A stretch of 64,000 nt of DNA from CAILZL01 sp050248275 (GTDB taxonomy: Bacteria > Pseudomonadota > Gammaproteobacteria > Steroidobacterales > Steroidobacteraceae): NCBI GenBank assembly GCA_050248275.1, contig JBFWSR010000010.1, positions 1 through 64,000 of the forward strand, in the 5' to 3' direction. Both the position numbers and the translations under genes were made by a program. This document shows, one piece after another, positions 35,323 through 44,574 of the stretch. Positions within the stretch are counted from its first letter, which is position 1, and the number at the start of each line of letters is the position of its first letter. The notes under the pieces were generated by a model. That model was not told the origin of the DNA. It searched no databases and was given only the letters and a program-made list of their open reading frames with translations.

Positions 35323-36669
35323 ATGCAAAATCTGACTGAAGGTCTGCCCACGCCGCGACGCTATCTGGCCATCCTGGCGGTGGCGCTGGGCACGGCGCTT
35401 GCGGTAATTGATGGCGCCATCGTGAATGTGGCTCTGCCGACCATTGCCCGCGACCTGGGCGTCGAGCCATCGGCCGCAGTGCTGATAGTGACAGTGTATC
35501 AACTGGTGTTGGTCATGACCCTGCTGCCCTTCTCGGCATTGGGCGACCGCATTGGTCTGAAACGTCTGTATCAATACGGCCAGCTGGCTTTTGTCATCTC
35601 GACGATCCTGTGCTTCTTTGCCAGGAGTCTGCCGTTCCTGCTGGTGGTGCGCGCCATCCAGGCGTTGGGCGCCGCTGCTGCACTGAGTGTTTCCAGCGCG
35701 TTGATCCGTTCGATCTATCCATCGACGCAATTGGGCCGTGGTCTGGGCGTTAACAATGTGGTGGTGTCCAGCGGTACCGCGCTCGCGCCGACACTGGGCG
35801 GGCTGATTCTTGCCGTTGCGCCCTGGCCCTGGTTGTTTGCCGCTGCGGCGCCACTGGCGGTGTTGTCGCTGCTGCTGGGCTGGAAGGCCCTGCCTGAATC
35901 GGAACCGCTCAACGAACCCTACGATGTGCTGGGCGCCTTGCTGTGCGCGCTGACCTTCGGCTTGATCATCTCCGGTCTGGAGAGCGCCGTGCACGGCGAC
36001 TCGCCGGTGATTTCGCTGGCCATTGTGACGGCCGGCATCTGCATTGCCGTGGTCTTTGTACGGCGCGAACTCGGCGAAAAATCGCCCATCCTGCCGGTGG
36101 ATCTGCTGGCCAGGCCGGTGCTGGCGCTATCCAGCATCGGTGCGCTGACAGCGTTCATGGCGTCGATGTCTTTCATCCTGTCCCTGCCATTCCGTCTGCA
36201 GGAGCATTATGGTTTTTCACCCAGTGAAGTCGGCGCGGTGATCACGCCCTGGCCGCTGGCGATGCTGGTGATGGGGCCGCTTGCCGGCGTGCTGTCGGAT
36301 CGCATTCATGCCGGCCTGTTGGGCGGCATTGGCATGGGCATCGCCATCACGGCCTTGTTGTTGCTGGCCTTTCTGCCGGCCGATGCCACGCATGTCGATA
36401 TGGCCTGGCGCATGGCGCTGTGCGGCGTGGGCTTCAGTTGTTTCATGCTGCCGAATGCGCGTCTGATTGTCGGTTCCACACCGATCGAGCGCGCGGCATC
36501 GGCGGGTGGATTGATTTCAACCACTCGACTTACCGGACAAACGCTGGGCGCAACCCTGCTGGCGCTGTTGCTGGCCATGCATGTCGGCGATGGCCGCGTG
36601 CCGGCGCTGGTGTCGGCCGGATTCGCGCTGATTGCCGGTATTTGCAGCGTGGCGCGTCTGCGTCAGTAG
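35323..36669 (+). CDS. MFS transporter of the DHA2 drug efflux type
   Basis: A 448-residue major facilitator with about 12-14 membrane helices. Motif D1 (LDGAIVNVALPTI-like: VIDGAIVNVALPTIARDL) and motif A (GDRIGLKRLYQYG) at the 2-3 loop, plus the GTALAPTLGG motif C, indicate a DHA2 drug:H+ antiporter (SmvA/EmrB group). The ATG at 35323 is chosen because the N-terminus then begins just before the first helix. Its stop overlaps that of the convergent glycosyltransferase. Confidence 0.85.
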   Translation: MQNLTEGLPTPRRYLAILAVALGTALAVIDGAIVNVALPTIARDLGVEPSAAVLIVTVYQLVLVMTLLPFSALGDRIGLKRLYQYGQLAFVISTILCFFARSLPFLLVVRAIQALGAAAALSVSSALIRSIYPSTQLGRGLGVNNVVVSSGTALAPTLGGLILAVAPWPWLFAAAAPLAVLSLLLGWKALPESEPLNEPYDVLGALLCALTFGLIISGLESAVHGDSPVISLAIVTAGICIAVVFVRRELGEKSPILPVDLLARPVLALSSIGALTAFMASMSFILSLPFRLQEHYGFSPSEVGAVITPWPLAMLVMGPLAGVLSDRIHAGLLGGIGMGIAITALLLLAFLPADATHVDMAWRMALCGVGFSCFMLPNARLIVGSTPIERAASAGGLISTTRLTGQTLGATLLALLLAMHVGDGRVPALVSAGFALIAGICSVARLRQ

Positions 36670-38402
36670 CCCTGCTTCTGCTCAGGAATGTAATAGAGGT
36701 CGATGGATTTGCCGATGCGTTCCACCGGTGTGTATTGCTTCAGCCATTTATAGGCTTCACCTTGCGCGACCGTCTCGCGTGCATACATGCCGGATGCAAT
36801 CCAGCCGGTCGCGGGCTGGAAGGGCGGCACCATCCATACGCCGGGCAGCCGCTCGCCCAACACATCAATCGTGCCGCGATAGACAAAGCCGAAACGGGTG
36901 ATCTTCAGTTCAGTCAGACGGCGCTGCAGCCGCTCCACATCCTGGCTCCAGTCCAGATCGGAGTCGATCAGGATGTGTTCCGGGCGGTCGCCGGCCAGGA
37001 AATTGAAATAGGGCAGGTAATCGGGGTATTCACTCCACAGCAGGCTGACCTGCCAGCCGAGCAACAAAGCAAGTGCGCCACGCAGCAGGCGCTGATGATG
37101 GCGCCGCCATAGATCGACGGTGAACACCGCGGCCGCCATGCATAACAGTGGATATAAAACGAACACATGCCGCACGCCGATATTGATATGACTGTAAAAA
37201 CTGCAGAACGCCAGCAGCACTACGAAAGCAACGGTGGGCGCCGCCGCCAGCCAGCCATGCAGGCGTGCTTTCAGCATCAAGACAATCAGGCCTGCCGTGC
37301 CCAGCAACAGCAGCGGGATGGGTGTCTTGACCGCCAGCGCCACTATATAAAAATAGCGGAAGCCGTTCTGGCTGAATCTGCCGAGCAGGTAAGACATGTG
37401 ACCTTCGTGGTTATGTTCGGCCAATGCCTGAATGCTCAGCACCAGCCGCTCCAGGCCAACCGGCAAGGGAATGGCGCGTGCAATGGCATACGATGCCTCG
37501 TGCGCCCAGCCGCTGACGCCAAACAGGTAATTCCAGGCAGCGTTGCTGGGCGCCTGATCGGTAACGGTATAACGGAAATCAAAGCTGTAAGTGAATGCAG
37601 TACACAATACGGCCGCCAACAGCATGGTGCCAGTTTGTGCGAACCAGCGCGCCAGAGACACTCGCGGCACGTGTTCTGTGGTGGTCTGTCGTAACCGGCC
37701 AAACCACCAGCACAGCAGCCACGCCAAGCCCACCACGCCAATGAATGGCAGGCTGGACAGTTTGCTGGCCATCGCCAGTCCCGAGCTGAGGCCGGTGGCC
37801 AGCGCATATTTCCAGGATTGGGTTTCAAACCAGCGCAGCAGGCAATAAAAAGCCAGCGTGCACATGGCTGCACCAGGTACATCCAGCGCCGCCACTCCTG
37901 CATGGCCGAGAATGGGGGGCGTGGCGATCAACATCAGGGTGGCCAGCAACGCCGTTCCGCTGCCGTAAAAATGCCGGGTCCATGCCCAGGTGGACCACAG
38001 CAGCACTGCCAGAAATGGCAGCATGCCCAGCCGCGCCAGATACAGATACAGTTCGTAGTGGCCGCTTTTGTATAACAGTTCCCGTCCTGGTTGTTCGCCG
38101 CTTGGACCTGGCGCATCCGAGGCATGCGCGCCCAGCAGATACGGTCCCAGCGCCATGGCCTTGCGCGCCAGCGCTGGATGCTGGATGTCATAGGTATAGA
38201 CATCGCGATCCAGCAATTGCATGCCGGCAGCAAGATGTTCCGGCTCATCCCAGGTGATGCCGAAGAAACGATAGGTTGAAGCCACCAGTACGCATGCGCC
38301 CAGAATCAGCAGGCTGATCAGCACGATGGGGTGGCGCAACAGAACGCCGCTGGCTGGCGCAGTCAGGCGATGGAATTCCGGGTTCATCTGGCGGAGCGGC
38401 AT
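36663..38402 (-). CDS. GT39/PMT-like membrane glycosyltransferase
   Basis: A 579-residue polytopic membrane protein with a dozen or so helices and, after the first, the loop ITWDEPEHLAAGM with adjacent acidic residues typical of polyprenyl-phosphate-dependent (ArnT/PMT-type) glycosyltransferases. A C-terminal soluble part includes IDSDLDWSQDVERLQRRL and WIASGMYARE. The DSD-x-DWSQD element recurs in PMT_2 family enzymes that glycosylate lipids or proteins in the periplasm. The donor is presumed to be a polyprenyl-phosphate sugar; the acceptor is unknown. It is a second ArnT-like enzyme besides arnT at 8.5 kb. Confidence 0.78.
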   Translation of the reverse strand: MPLRQMNPEFHRLTAPASGVLLRHPIVLISLLILGACVLVASTYRFFGITWDEPEHLAAGMQLLDRDVYTYDIQHPALARKAMALGPYLLGAHASDAPGPSGEQPGRELLYKSGHYELYLYLARLGMLPFLAVLLWSTWAWTRHFYGSGTALLATLMLIATPPILGHAGVAALDVPGAAMCTLAFYCLLRWFETQSWKYALATGLSSGLAMASKLSSLPFIGVVGLAWLLCWWFGRLRQTTTEHVPRVSLARWFAQTGTMLLAAVLCTAFTYSFDFRYTVTDQAPSNAAWNYLFGVSGWAHEASYAIARAIPLPVGLERLVLSIQALAEHNHEGHMSYLLGRFSQNGFRYFYIVALAVKTPIPLLLLGTAGLIVLMLKARLHGWLAAAPTVAFVVLLAFCSFYSHINIGVRHVFVLYPLLCMAAAVFTVDLWRRHHQRLLRGALALLLGWQVSLLWSEYPDYLPYFNFLAGDRPEHILIDSDLDWSQDVERLQRRLTELKITRFGFVYRGTIDVLGERLPGVWMVPPFQPATGWIASGMYARETVAQGEAYKWLKQYTPVERIGKSIDLYYIPEQKQGY

Positions 38403-38504
38403 GAGTGGGCGCGCTGGCTGCGCGTCTTGATGGTCTGGTTTATCGGTGATGGTTAAAACGGTGGCGTGTGGAAAAACCGGCTGGTCGAATGATCGTGACA
38501 GGGT

Positions 38505-39068
38505 TCATTGATCCCGCAGCGTCAGTTTTTGCCATTTGCCATTGACCAGCGCATAGACAGCGTATTGGCCGTTTAGTTTGCCGGCCGTGAAGCAGGCGTA
38601 TTCGGCTTGCAGGCTGGCCAGTTGATCGAGCTGTTCCACCGGCTGTCTGATGGCGTCTTCACGTTGATACAAACCGGATTCTTTTGGACTGAGTTCGCTG
38701 TCGTTCAAGGCGAGCGGCCAGTCTTCGCTGAGCGAGAGCTGCCATTGACCATTGTTGTTCATCGCGCCGATCAAGCGGGCTGTGCCGGACTGGCGTGGTT
38801 TCAGCAACAGCGCGCGATCCAGCGAGCCGTTACCGTCGAAATCGCCTGGCACCACAAAGGGACAGGGCCAGTCGCCCTGCTCGGCGATGCTTTGGTTGCG
38901 TTGTTCCCCGGCATCGCCGCTGTCCGGCAGTTGATATCCGGGCAGGTCGGTCGCCAGCTTGCTGGCCAGTGCCGGTGGAATCAGCGCTGCGCAGGCATCG
39001 TTGAAACTGCTCGTCGCTGCAGCGGCGGGCAACAGCGACAGGGCGAGCACTGGCAGGGTGACGGGCAT
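38505..39068 (-). CDS. Exported hypothetical protein with an FG-GAP-like segment
   Basis: A 187-residue protein with a signal peptide (MPVTLPVLALSLLPAAAATSS). It contains one calcium-loop-like segment, DFDGNGSLDRALLL, as in FG-GAP/VCBS-repeat proteins, and two Cys pairs that may form disulfides. No family recognised. Start ATG 39068 is preferred to a TTG three codons earlier. It lies 13 bp after the OM beta-barrel gene and is likely cotranscribed with it. Confidence 0.6.
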   Translation of the reverse strand: MPVTLPVLALSLLPAAAATSSFNDACAALIPPALASKLATDLPGYQLPDSGDAGEQRNQSIAEQGDWPCPFVVPGDFDGNGSLDRALLLKPRQSGTARLIGAMNNNGQWQLSLSEDWPLALNDSELSPKESGLYQREDAIRQPVEQLDQLASLQAEYACFTAGKLNGQYAVYALVNGKWQKLTLRDQ

Positions 39069-39081
39069 GGGCGGCAATCAA

Positions 39082-39726
39082 TCAAAAAAGAAAATAGCCG
39101 AACAGGCCGACATGTGAACCATCGTCGGTATGGTGGTAAGGCGCGGAGAAGCGCCCCACGGTCAACCGCTCGGCATCGAAGGATTCATTCACATAGCGCA
39201 GCGCACCCCAGAAACGTTCGGTGCCGAAGCCAACCTGCAATACCAGACTGGTGGCGTTCTTGTAGTCGATGGTGATGCGATCCTCGTAATCGAATTTTTC
39301 CGTGAACGTAGGATTCATGGTGTAACGCAGTCCACCGCCGATACGCCACCATTCGTTGAGATGGTAGAACCCCAGCAGCTCCAGCGGCACACGGTCGAAA
39401 TAGGCGTCGCCGTTGCGCGCCGTGGCGCTGTCGATGTGGTAGTTCAGCGTGGCCAGCGCTGAGAAGGCCGAATAGGGCCGGTGGTATTGCACGCCGCCGC
39501 CGATCTGCACCAGGCCGCCGCCCTTGATGGTGGCGGACCCGCCGTGGTTGTATTCGATTTTCTCGATGGTATCGCCACCCGTCGTGATGCCGGTGGTCAC
39601 CACGAAACGCACCGGGGATTCGGAATAAGGCGCAGCGCTCAAGGTGCCGGGCATGGTCGCCAGCCAGGCTGCCAGCATGGTCAGTACGGCGGCGGTTTTG
39701 CTTCTGTCGAAAGGCTTGTCGCTCAT
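39082..39726 (-). CDS. Outer-membrane beta-barrel protein
   Basis: A 214-residue protein with signal peptide (about residues 1-32, LAAWLATMPGTLSA) followed by alternating hydrophobic strands and aromatic girdles (VRFVVTTGITTGG; RIGGGLRYTMNP; LVLQVGFGTERFWGALRYVNESF) and a C-terminal Phe (GLFGYFLF), the usual BAM insertion signal. It resembles OmpA-like or OmpW-like eight-strand barrels. The ATG at 39726 has AGGGA upstream. Confidence 0.72.
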   Translation of the reverse strand: MSDKPFDRSKTAAVLTMLAAWLATMPGTLSAAPYSESPVRFVVTTGITTGGDTIEKIEYNHGGSATIKGGGLVQIGGGVQYHRPYSAFSALATLNYHIDSATARNGDAYFDRVPLELLGFYHLNEWWRIGGGLRYTMNPTFTEKFDYEDRITIDYKNATSLVLQVGFGTERFWGALRYVNESFDAERLTVGRFSAPYHHTDDGSHVGLFGYFLF

Positions 39727-39906
39727 GAAATTCCCTGAAGTCCTGTGAAATGGCGGGTGGGTATGGACGCGCAGCATACCTGTCGTATAACGACCCCGCA
39801 TCTGGTGAGAACGAAACAGTCTTTGGGGTCGGCTGCCGGCTTGGCTACAGTGGCTGCCAATGTGGGGGGCGATGCCCCCTTTATATTTTCCGGCCCGGAT
39901 ACTTCA

Positions 39907-40650
39907 ATGAGCACCGATACCCTGACCCCCCGTCTGCAAACCCTGCAACGCGACTCTGCCGCCCTGTTGCAGCGCGCAGTTACTGATTATGGCGATGTGG
40001 TGTATTCCAGCAGCCTGGGCATCGAAGCCATGGTGCTCACGGACCTGATTTTCACTTACGCGCCGGAAATCGAGATCTTTACGCTGGACACCGGGCGTCT
40101 GCCGCCGGAAACCCTGGATCTGCTGGACCGCGTCGAGCGTCGCTACAAGCAGCGCATCACTGTGTTCTATCCCGATACCCAGGCAGTGGAAGCCTATGTG
40201 CGCAACAACGGCATCAATGGATTTTATATCGGGCTGGCCGAACGTCAGGCCTGCTGCGGGGTACGCAAGATCGAGCCGTTCATGCGCGCCATCAAGGGCC
40301 GCAAGGCCTGGGTCACCGGCGTGCGTCGCGAACAATCCTCCGAACGCGCCAAAGGTCAGCCAGTGGAATGGGATGAACGCTACAGCATGTGGAAGGTCAG
40401 CCCGCTGCTGGACTGGACCGAACAGGACATCCATGACTATGTGCAAGCCAGGGCGCTGCCCTACAATCCGCTGCACGATCAGGGGTATCCCAGCATCGGT
40501 TGCGCGCCCTGCACACGCGCAGTAGAGCCGGGCGCCGATCCACGTTCGGGCCGCTGGTGGTGGGAAAATCCGGAAACCCGTGAATGCGGCCTGCAGCCAC
40601 GCACCCGTGTCATTCCGATCAAGCCGGTGAAACAGACCGTGACTTCATAA
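39907..40650 (+). CDS. cysH: Assimilatory APS/PAPS reductase
   Basis: Reduces adenylyl-sulfate (or its 3'-phospho form) to sulfite. The 247-residue protein has the PP-loop-like SSSLGIEAMVL, the paired Cys motifs CCGVRK and CAPC (four Cys that bind a [4Fe-4S] cluster, marking the APS-type plant/bacterial branch), and the C-terminal ECGLQ catalytic Cys. The ATG at 39907 begins at MSTDTL; the frame is open upstream to 39745 but that segment overlaps the OM barrel leader. cysG follows 30 bp later. Confidence 0.92.
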   Translation: MSTDTLTPRLQTLQRDSAALLQRAVTDYGDVVYSSSLGIEAMVLTDLIFTYAPEIEIFTLDTGRLPPETLDLLDRVERRYKQRITVFYPDTQAVEAYVRNNGINGFYIGLAERQACCGVRKIEPFMRAIKGRKAWVTGVRREQSSERAKGQPVEWDERYSMWKVSPLLDWTEQDIHDYVQARALPYNPLHDQGYPSIGCAPCTRAVEPGADPRSGRWWWENPETRECGLQPRTRVIPIKPVKQTVTS

Positions 40651-40680
40651 GTTAGGGTTGCAACCGGACTCACTGCGGCA

Positions 40681-42153
40681 ATGGATTACTTCCCCATCTT
40701 TCTACGCATTACCGATCAACCCGTAGTGGTGATCGGCGGCGGCGAGGTGGCGGCGCGCAAGGCGCTGTTGCTGGCGCGTGCGGGTGCGGCGATCACCATC
40801 ATTTCGCCGGAATTGTGCCAGTCTCTCAAGGAACGTCTTGCGCGCGGTGAGCTCAGACATCTGGCCGAAGAGTTTCGCCCCGAGCATCTGGATGGCGCGC
40901 GTCTGGCTGTCGCGGCCACCGATGTGCAGGCGGTGAATGCCTGGGTATCGCGCAGCGCCGAGGCGCGCCACGTTCCGGTGAATGTGGTCGATGATCGCGA
41001 GTTGTCGCGCTTCATCATGCCGGCCATTGTTGATCGCTCGCCGGTGATTGTTGCAGTCGGCAGCAGCGGCGATGCGCCGGTGCTGACACGCCGACTGCGG
41101 GAAAAACTGGAAGCCTTGTTGCCCGTGGGTTTGGGCAGGCTGGCAAGGCTCTCCGGTGAATTGCGTGGCGCAGTTAAACAGCGCGTCCGCAATGCCGATG
41201 AGCGCCGCCGTTTCTGGGAGCGGTTTTTCGATGGCGATATTGCCGCCGATGTGCTGGCCGGACGCGAACAGACGGCGCGCGCCAGTATTGAACAGGCAAT
41301 GGATGCGGACATCAGTCAGATCGGGCATTCAGCCGCACCGGCAGGTGAAGTGGCGCTGGTGGGCGCCGGCCCCGGCGATCCCGGCCTGCTGACCCTGCGT
41401 GCCCTGCGCGTGATGCAGAACGCCGATGTGGTGGTGTACGACCGTCTGGTGTCCGACGAAGTGCTGGAACTGGTGCGCCGCGATGCCGAGCGCATCTACG
41501 TCGGCAAGACGGCCGGTCAGGCCTATGTCGCGCAGGAAGACATCAACCAGTTGCTGGTGGATCTGGCCAGGCAGGGCAAGCGGGTATGTCGCCTGAAGGG
41601 CGGCGATCCGTTTGTATTTGGCCGTGGTGGCGAGGAGCTGGAAAAGCTGGCCGAGCACGGCATCCGTTTTGAAGTGGTGCCGGGTATCAGTGCCGCGGCG
41701 GGGTGCGCAGCTTATGCGGGCATTCCGCTGACGCATCGCGATTACGCGCAGATTCTCAGCTTCACCACTGGGCATGCCAAAAACGACAGCTCGCCGGATA
41801 CGCCGATGGACTGGTCAATGCTGGCCCGGCCGGGGCAAACTGCGGTGTTCTACATGGGGTTGGCCGGTCTGCCGAGGATCTTGAGTCAGTTGCAGACCCA
41901 CGGTGTGCCGGCGGAACGTGCGGCGGCAGTCATCGAACAGGGCACACGTCCGGGCCAGCGGGTGATTTTCGGTACGGTGGCGACGCTGGCGCAGCAGGTG
42001 GAGCAGGCGCAGGTAAAGTCGCCAGCCCTGCTGATTGTCGGTGAAGTGACGCGGCTGCATGAGAAATTGCGCTGGTTCAACACCACCGCGGAGCAGGCTG
42101 CAGTCGATGGGCGTGAGATGCAGACGGGCGCGATGAATCGCGCCCCTACATGA
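40681..42153 (+). CDS. cysG: Siroheme synthase (CysG-type: precorrin-2 dehydrogenase/ferrochelatase + SUMT)
   Basis: Makes siroheme for CysI and NirB. The 490-residue protein has an N-terminal NAD-dependent dehydrogenase/chelatase (VVVIGGGEVAARKA at the start; SSGDAPVLTRRLREKLE) and a C-terminal SAM uroporphyrinogen methyltransferase (VALVGAGPGDPGLLTLRAL; RLKGGDPFVFGRGGEE). Its last dozen residues (QTGAMNRAPT) come from a palindromic repeat identical to one in the arn operon, so the tail is probably not conserved. Precedes a cysteine synthase gene. Confidence 0.94.
   Translation: MDYFPIFLRITDQPVVVIGGGEVAARKALLLARAGAAITIISPELCQSLKERLARGELRHLAEEFRPEHLDGARLAVAATDVQAVNAWVSRSAEARHVPVNVVDDRELSRFIMPAIVDRSPVIVAVGSSGDAPVLTRRLREKLEALLPVGLGRLARLSGELRGAVKQRVRNADERRRFWERFFDGDIAADVLAGREQTARASIEQAMDADISQIGHSAAPAGEVALVGAGPGDPGLLTLRALRVMQNADVVVYDRLVSDEVLELVRRDAERIYVGKTAGQAYVAQEDINQLLVDLARQGKRVCRLKGGDPFVFGRGGEELEKLAEHGIRFEVVPGISAAAGCAAYAGIPLTHRDYAQILSFTTGHAKNDSSPDTPMDWSMLARPGQTAVFYMGLAGLPRILSQLQTHGVPAERAAAVIEQGTRPGQRVIFGTVATLAQQVEQAQVKSPALLIVGEVTRLHEKLRWFNTTAEQAAVDGREMQTGAMNRAPT
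42126..42149. repeat. Second copy of the 24-bp palindromic repeat, inside the cysG 3' end
   Basis: Identical over 24 bases to 3824-3847 in the arn operon: arms GGGCGCGAT and ATCGCGCCC around GA, then CCTAC. Here it overlaps the final codons of cysG. Confidence 0.8.
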
Positions 42154-42160
42154 AATTTAT

Positions 42161-42182
42161 AGGGTTCAGTGCATTGAACCCT
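42161..42182 (+). terminator. Weak hairpin after cysG
   Basis: 8-bp arms AGGGTTCA and TGAACCCT around GTGCAT, followed by TTTGTTG. It sits between cysG and the cysteine synthase gene and could attenuate read-through. Confidence 0.4.
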
Positions 42183-42202
42183 TTGTTGATTGAGATGGGT
42201 TG

Positions 42203-43276
42203 ATGAGCAATGCGGACTGTAATGACATGAGTGCAGGTGAACGACAAATCAAAGCCGGTTTTGCCGATGCCATCGGCAACACGCCGCTGATCCGTCTGGC
42301 ACGCCTGAGTGCCGAGACCGGCTGCGAGATTCTCGGCAAGGCCGAGTTCATGAATCCGGGCGGTTCGGTGAAAGATCGCGCGGCACGCTGGATCATCGAA
42401 GCCGCCGAACGCAGCGGCGCGCTCCAGCCCGGCGGCGTGGTGGTGGAAGGCACGGCGGGTAACACCGGCATCGGTCTGGCGCATGTGTGCAATGCGCGTG
42501 GTTATCGTTTGCTGATCACCATGCCGGACAATCAGTCGCCGGAAAAATTCGCCACGCTGCGTACCCTGGGCGCCGAAGTGCTGCCGATCAAGGTGGTGCC
42601 GTATTCCAACCCGAATCAGTATCAACATGTGGCGGGCCGTCTGGCGCAGCATCTGCCCAACGCCATCTGGGCCAATCAGTTCGACAACACGGCCAATCGT
42701 CAGGCGCACATCGACAGCACCGGCCCGGAAATCTGGCAGCAGACCGGCGGCAAGGTGGATGCCTTTGTATGCGCCACCGGCACGGGCGGCACGCTTGGCG
42801 GCGTGTCGCGATATCTCAAAAGCAGGAAAGCCAGTGTCCGGATGTACCTTGCCGATCCGCAAGGCAGTTCGCTGTATCACTGGGTCAACAGCGGTGAACT
42901 CAAGGCCAATGGTCCGGGCTCGATTACCGAAGGCATCGGCATCGGTCGCGTCACCGCCAACCTGGCCGACTCGCCGCTGGACGGCGCGGTGCATGTCAAT
43001 GACGTTGACGCCGTCACCATGGTGTATCGCCTGCTGCATGAAGAAGGCCTGTTTCTTGGCAGTACCAGCGGCGTCAACGTCGCCGCTGCGGTGCAGGTGG
43101 CCAGACTGCTCGGTCCGGGTCACACCATTGTGACCATCCTGTGCGATAGCGGCCACAAGTACCAGTCGCGTTTGTTCAATCGTCAGTGGTTGATCGAGAA
43201 ACAACTCGATGCCGCTGCCGGCCCGGTTTCATCTTCCATTCTTGATGCGGAGTCTCATCGTGTCCTTACCGTCTGA
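42203..43276 (+). CDS. Cysteine synthase (O-acetylserine sulfhydrylase family)
   Basis: PLP beta-replacement enzyme that makes cysteine from O-acetylserine and sulfide. The 357-residue protein has NPGGSVKDRAARWII with the PLP Lys, EGTAGNTGIGLAH, and ATGTGGTLGGVSRYLK. The C-terminus ends SGHKYQSRLFN, typical of a long CysK/CysM variant; whether it prefers sulfide or thiosulfate cannot be seen. Start ATG 42203 is chosen (upstream GAGATGGG). It overlaps the next gene by 17 bp. Confidence 0.88.
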   Translation: MSNADCNDMSAGERQIKAGFADAIGNTPLIRLARLSAETGCEILGKAEFMNPGGSVKDRAARWIIEAAERSGALQPGGVVVEGTAGNTGIGLAHVCNARGYRLLITMPDNQSPEKFATLRTLGAEVLPIKVVPYSNPNQYQHVAGRLAQHLPNAIWANQFDNTANRQAHIDSTGPEIWQQTGGKVDAFVCATGTGGTLGGVSRYLKSRKASVRMYLADPQGSSLYHWVNSGELKANGPGSITEGIGIGRVTANLADSPLDGAVHVNDVDAVTMVYRLLHEEGLFLGSTSGVNVAAAVQVARLLGPGHTIVTILCDSGHKYQSRLFNRQWLIEKQLDAAAGPVSSSILDAESHRVLTV

Positions 43277-44360
43277 CGCAACTCACACCACGCCCAACGC
43301 TTCTGGTCCCATCAGCACCGACGTCGTCATCGTCGGCGCCGGTCCCTGCGGTCTTTTCCAGGTATTTGAACTGGGTCTGCTGGGCCTGAAAACCCATCTG
43401 GTCGATTCCCTGTCCAAAGTGGGCGGGCAGTGTGTCGAGTTGTATCCCGACAAACCCATCTATGACATTCCTGCGGTGCCGGTGTGCACCGGTCAGCAAT
43501 TGACCGATCTGTTGCTGGAACAGATCAAGCCTTTCGGCGCGCAATATCATCTGGGTCAAACCGTGCAGACCGTGCAGAAGCAGGAGAACGGTCGTTTCCT
43601 CGTCGGCACCAGTGCGGGTACGCAGCTCGATGCTGGCGCGGTAATCGTTGCCGGCGGCGTAGGCGCATTTGAAGCACGCAAGCTCGCGGTGCCCAATGTG
43701 GAACGCTACGAAGGCAAGCAGATTCATTATCGCGTGCGCGATCCGAAGGCTTTCGAAGGCAAGGATGTGGTCATCATGGGCGGCGGCGACTCGGCGCTGG
43801 ACTGGGCGGTGGTGCTGGCCGATGTGGCCAACAGCGTGGTGTTGATTCATCGTCGTGCCGAGTTCCGCGGCGCGCAGGCCACCGTGGACAAGCTGATGGC
43901 GTTGCGTGACGAACAGCGCGCCGATGTTCTCATTGGCCAGGCCAAGGAGTTGATTGAAGACAACGGTCAGCTCAAGGGCGTTCGCGTGCAGTGCGCCGAT
44001 GGCGTCACGCGTGCGGTGGATTGCGAACAGTTGCTGGTGTTCTTCGGTCTGCATCCCAAGCTGGGACCGATTGCCGAATGGGGCTTCGAGCTCAACAAGC
44101 GCGCCATTCATGTGGATACCGAAAAATTCCAGACCACCATTCCCGGCATTTTTGCCGTGGGCGACATCAATACTTATCCCGGCAAGAAGAAGCTGATCCT
44201 GTCCGGCTTTCATGAGGCGGCGCTGGCGGCGTTCGCGATCAAGGAATATCTGGAACCCGGCAAGAAAGTGCATCTGCAATACACCACCACCAGCCCCATC
44301 ATGCACAAGCGACTGGGCGTGACGGAAAGTGGTGATGCGGGGACACATAGTCATAGCTGA
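43260..44360 (+). CDS. Ferredoxin/flavodoxin-NADP+ reductase, thioredoxin-reductase type
   Basis: A 366-residue FAD/NADPH protein of the TrxR-like FNR group: VIVGAGPCGLFQVFEL for FAD, VVIMGGGDSALDWAV for NAD(P), and IFAVGDINTYPGKKKLILSGFHEAALAAF at the C-terminus. The CxxC redox pair of true thioredoxin reductase is absent, as expected for FNRs of this class. The GTG at 43260 with GGAG upstream is preferred; an ATG lies at 43245. It overlaps the cysteine synthase gene and ends with a strong terminator. It may supply electrons to the sulfite reductase (inference). Confidence 0.85.
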   Translation: MSLPSDATHTTPNASGPISTDVVIVGAGPCGLFQVFELGLLGLKTHLVDSLSKVGGQCVELYPDKPIYDIPAVPVCTGQQLTDLLLEQIKPFGAQYHLGQTVQTVQKQENGRFLVGTSAGTQLDAGAVIVAGGVGAFEARKLAVPNVERYEGKQIHYRVRDPKAFEGKDVVIMGGGDSALDWAVVLADVANSVVLIHRRAEFRGAQATVDKLMALRDEQRADVLIGQAKELIEDNGQLKGVRVQCADGVTRAVDCEQLLVFFGLHPKLGPIAEWGFELNKRAIHVDTEKFQTTIPGIFAVGDINTYPGKKKLILSGFHEAALAAFAIKEYLEPGKKVHLQYTTTSPIMHKRLGVTESGDAGTHSHS

Positions 44361-44373
44361 TAAATAAAAACAT

Positions 44374-44411
44374 AAGGCGCAATTGTGTAAGCGGTTGCGC
44401 CTTGTTTTTTG
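44374..44411 (+). terminator. Intrinsic terminator
   Basis: Arms AAGGCGCAA (44374-44382) and TTGCGCCTT (44395-44403) form a perfect 9-bp stem followed by GTTTTTTG. It closes the cysH-cysG-cysteine synthase-FNR group. Confidence 0.88.
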
Positions 44412-44574
44412 TTCGCCGGTTTTCAGCGAGTCTCTGGCTCGACATAACAAAGAAATTTGCCGTTCGGCTGAACATAAGCTTTTTCTGCGCTTCCTAATTT
44501 TCGTGATGCCCATCACACTCTGATCATCCGCTGCCGATTCGGACGGCGGCGCTTATAACGATCAGGGTTTGTCG

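Noticed and set aside
43266..44516. A 416-codon minus-strand frame opposite the FNR gene
   Set aside because: Antisense shadow running through the intrinsic terminator.
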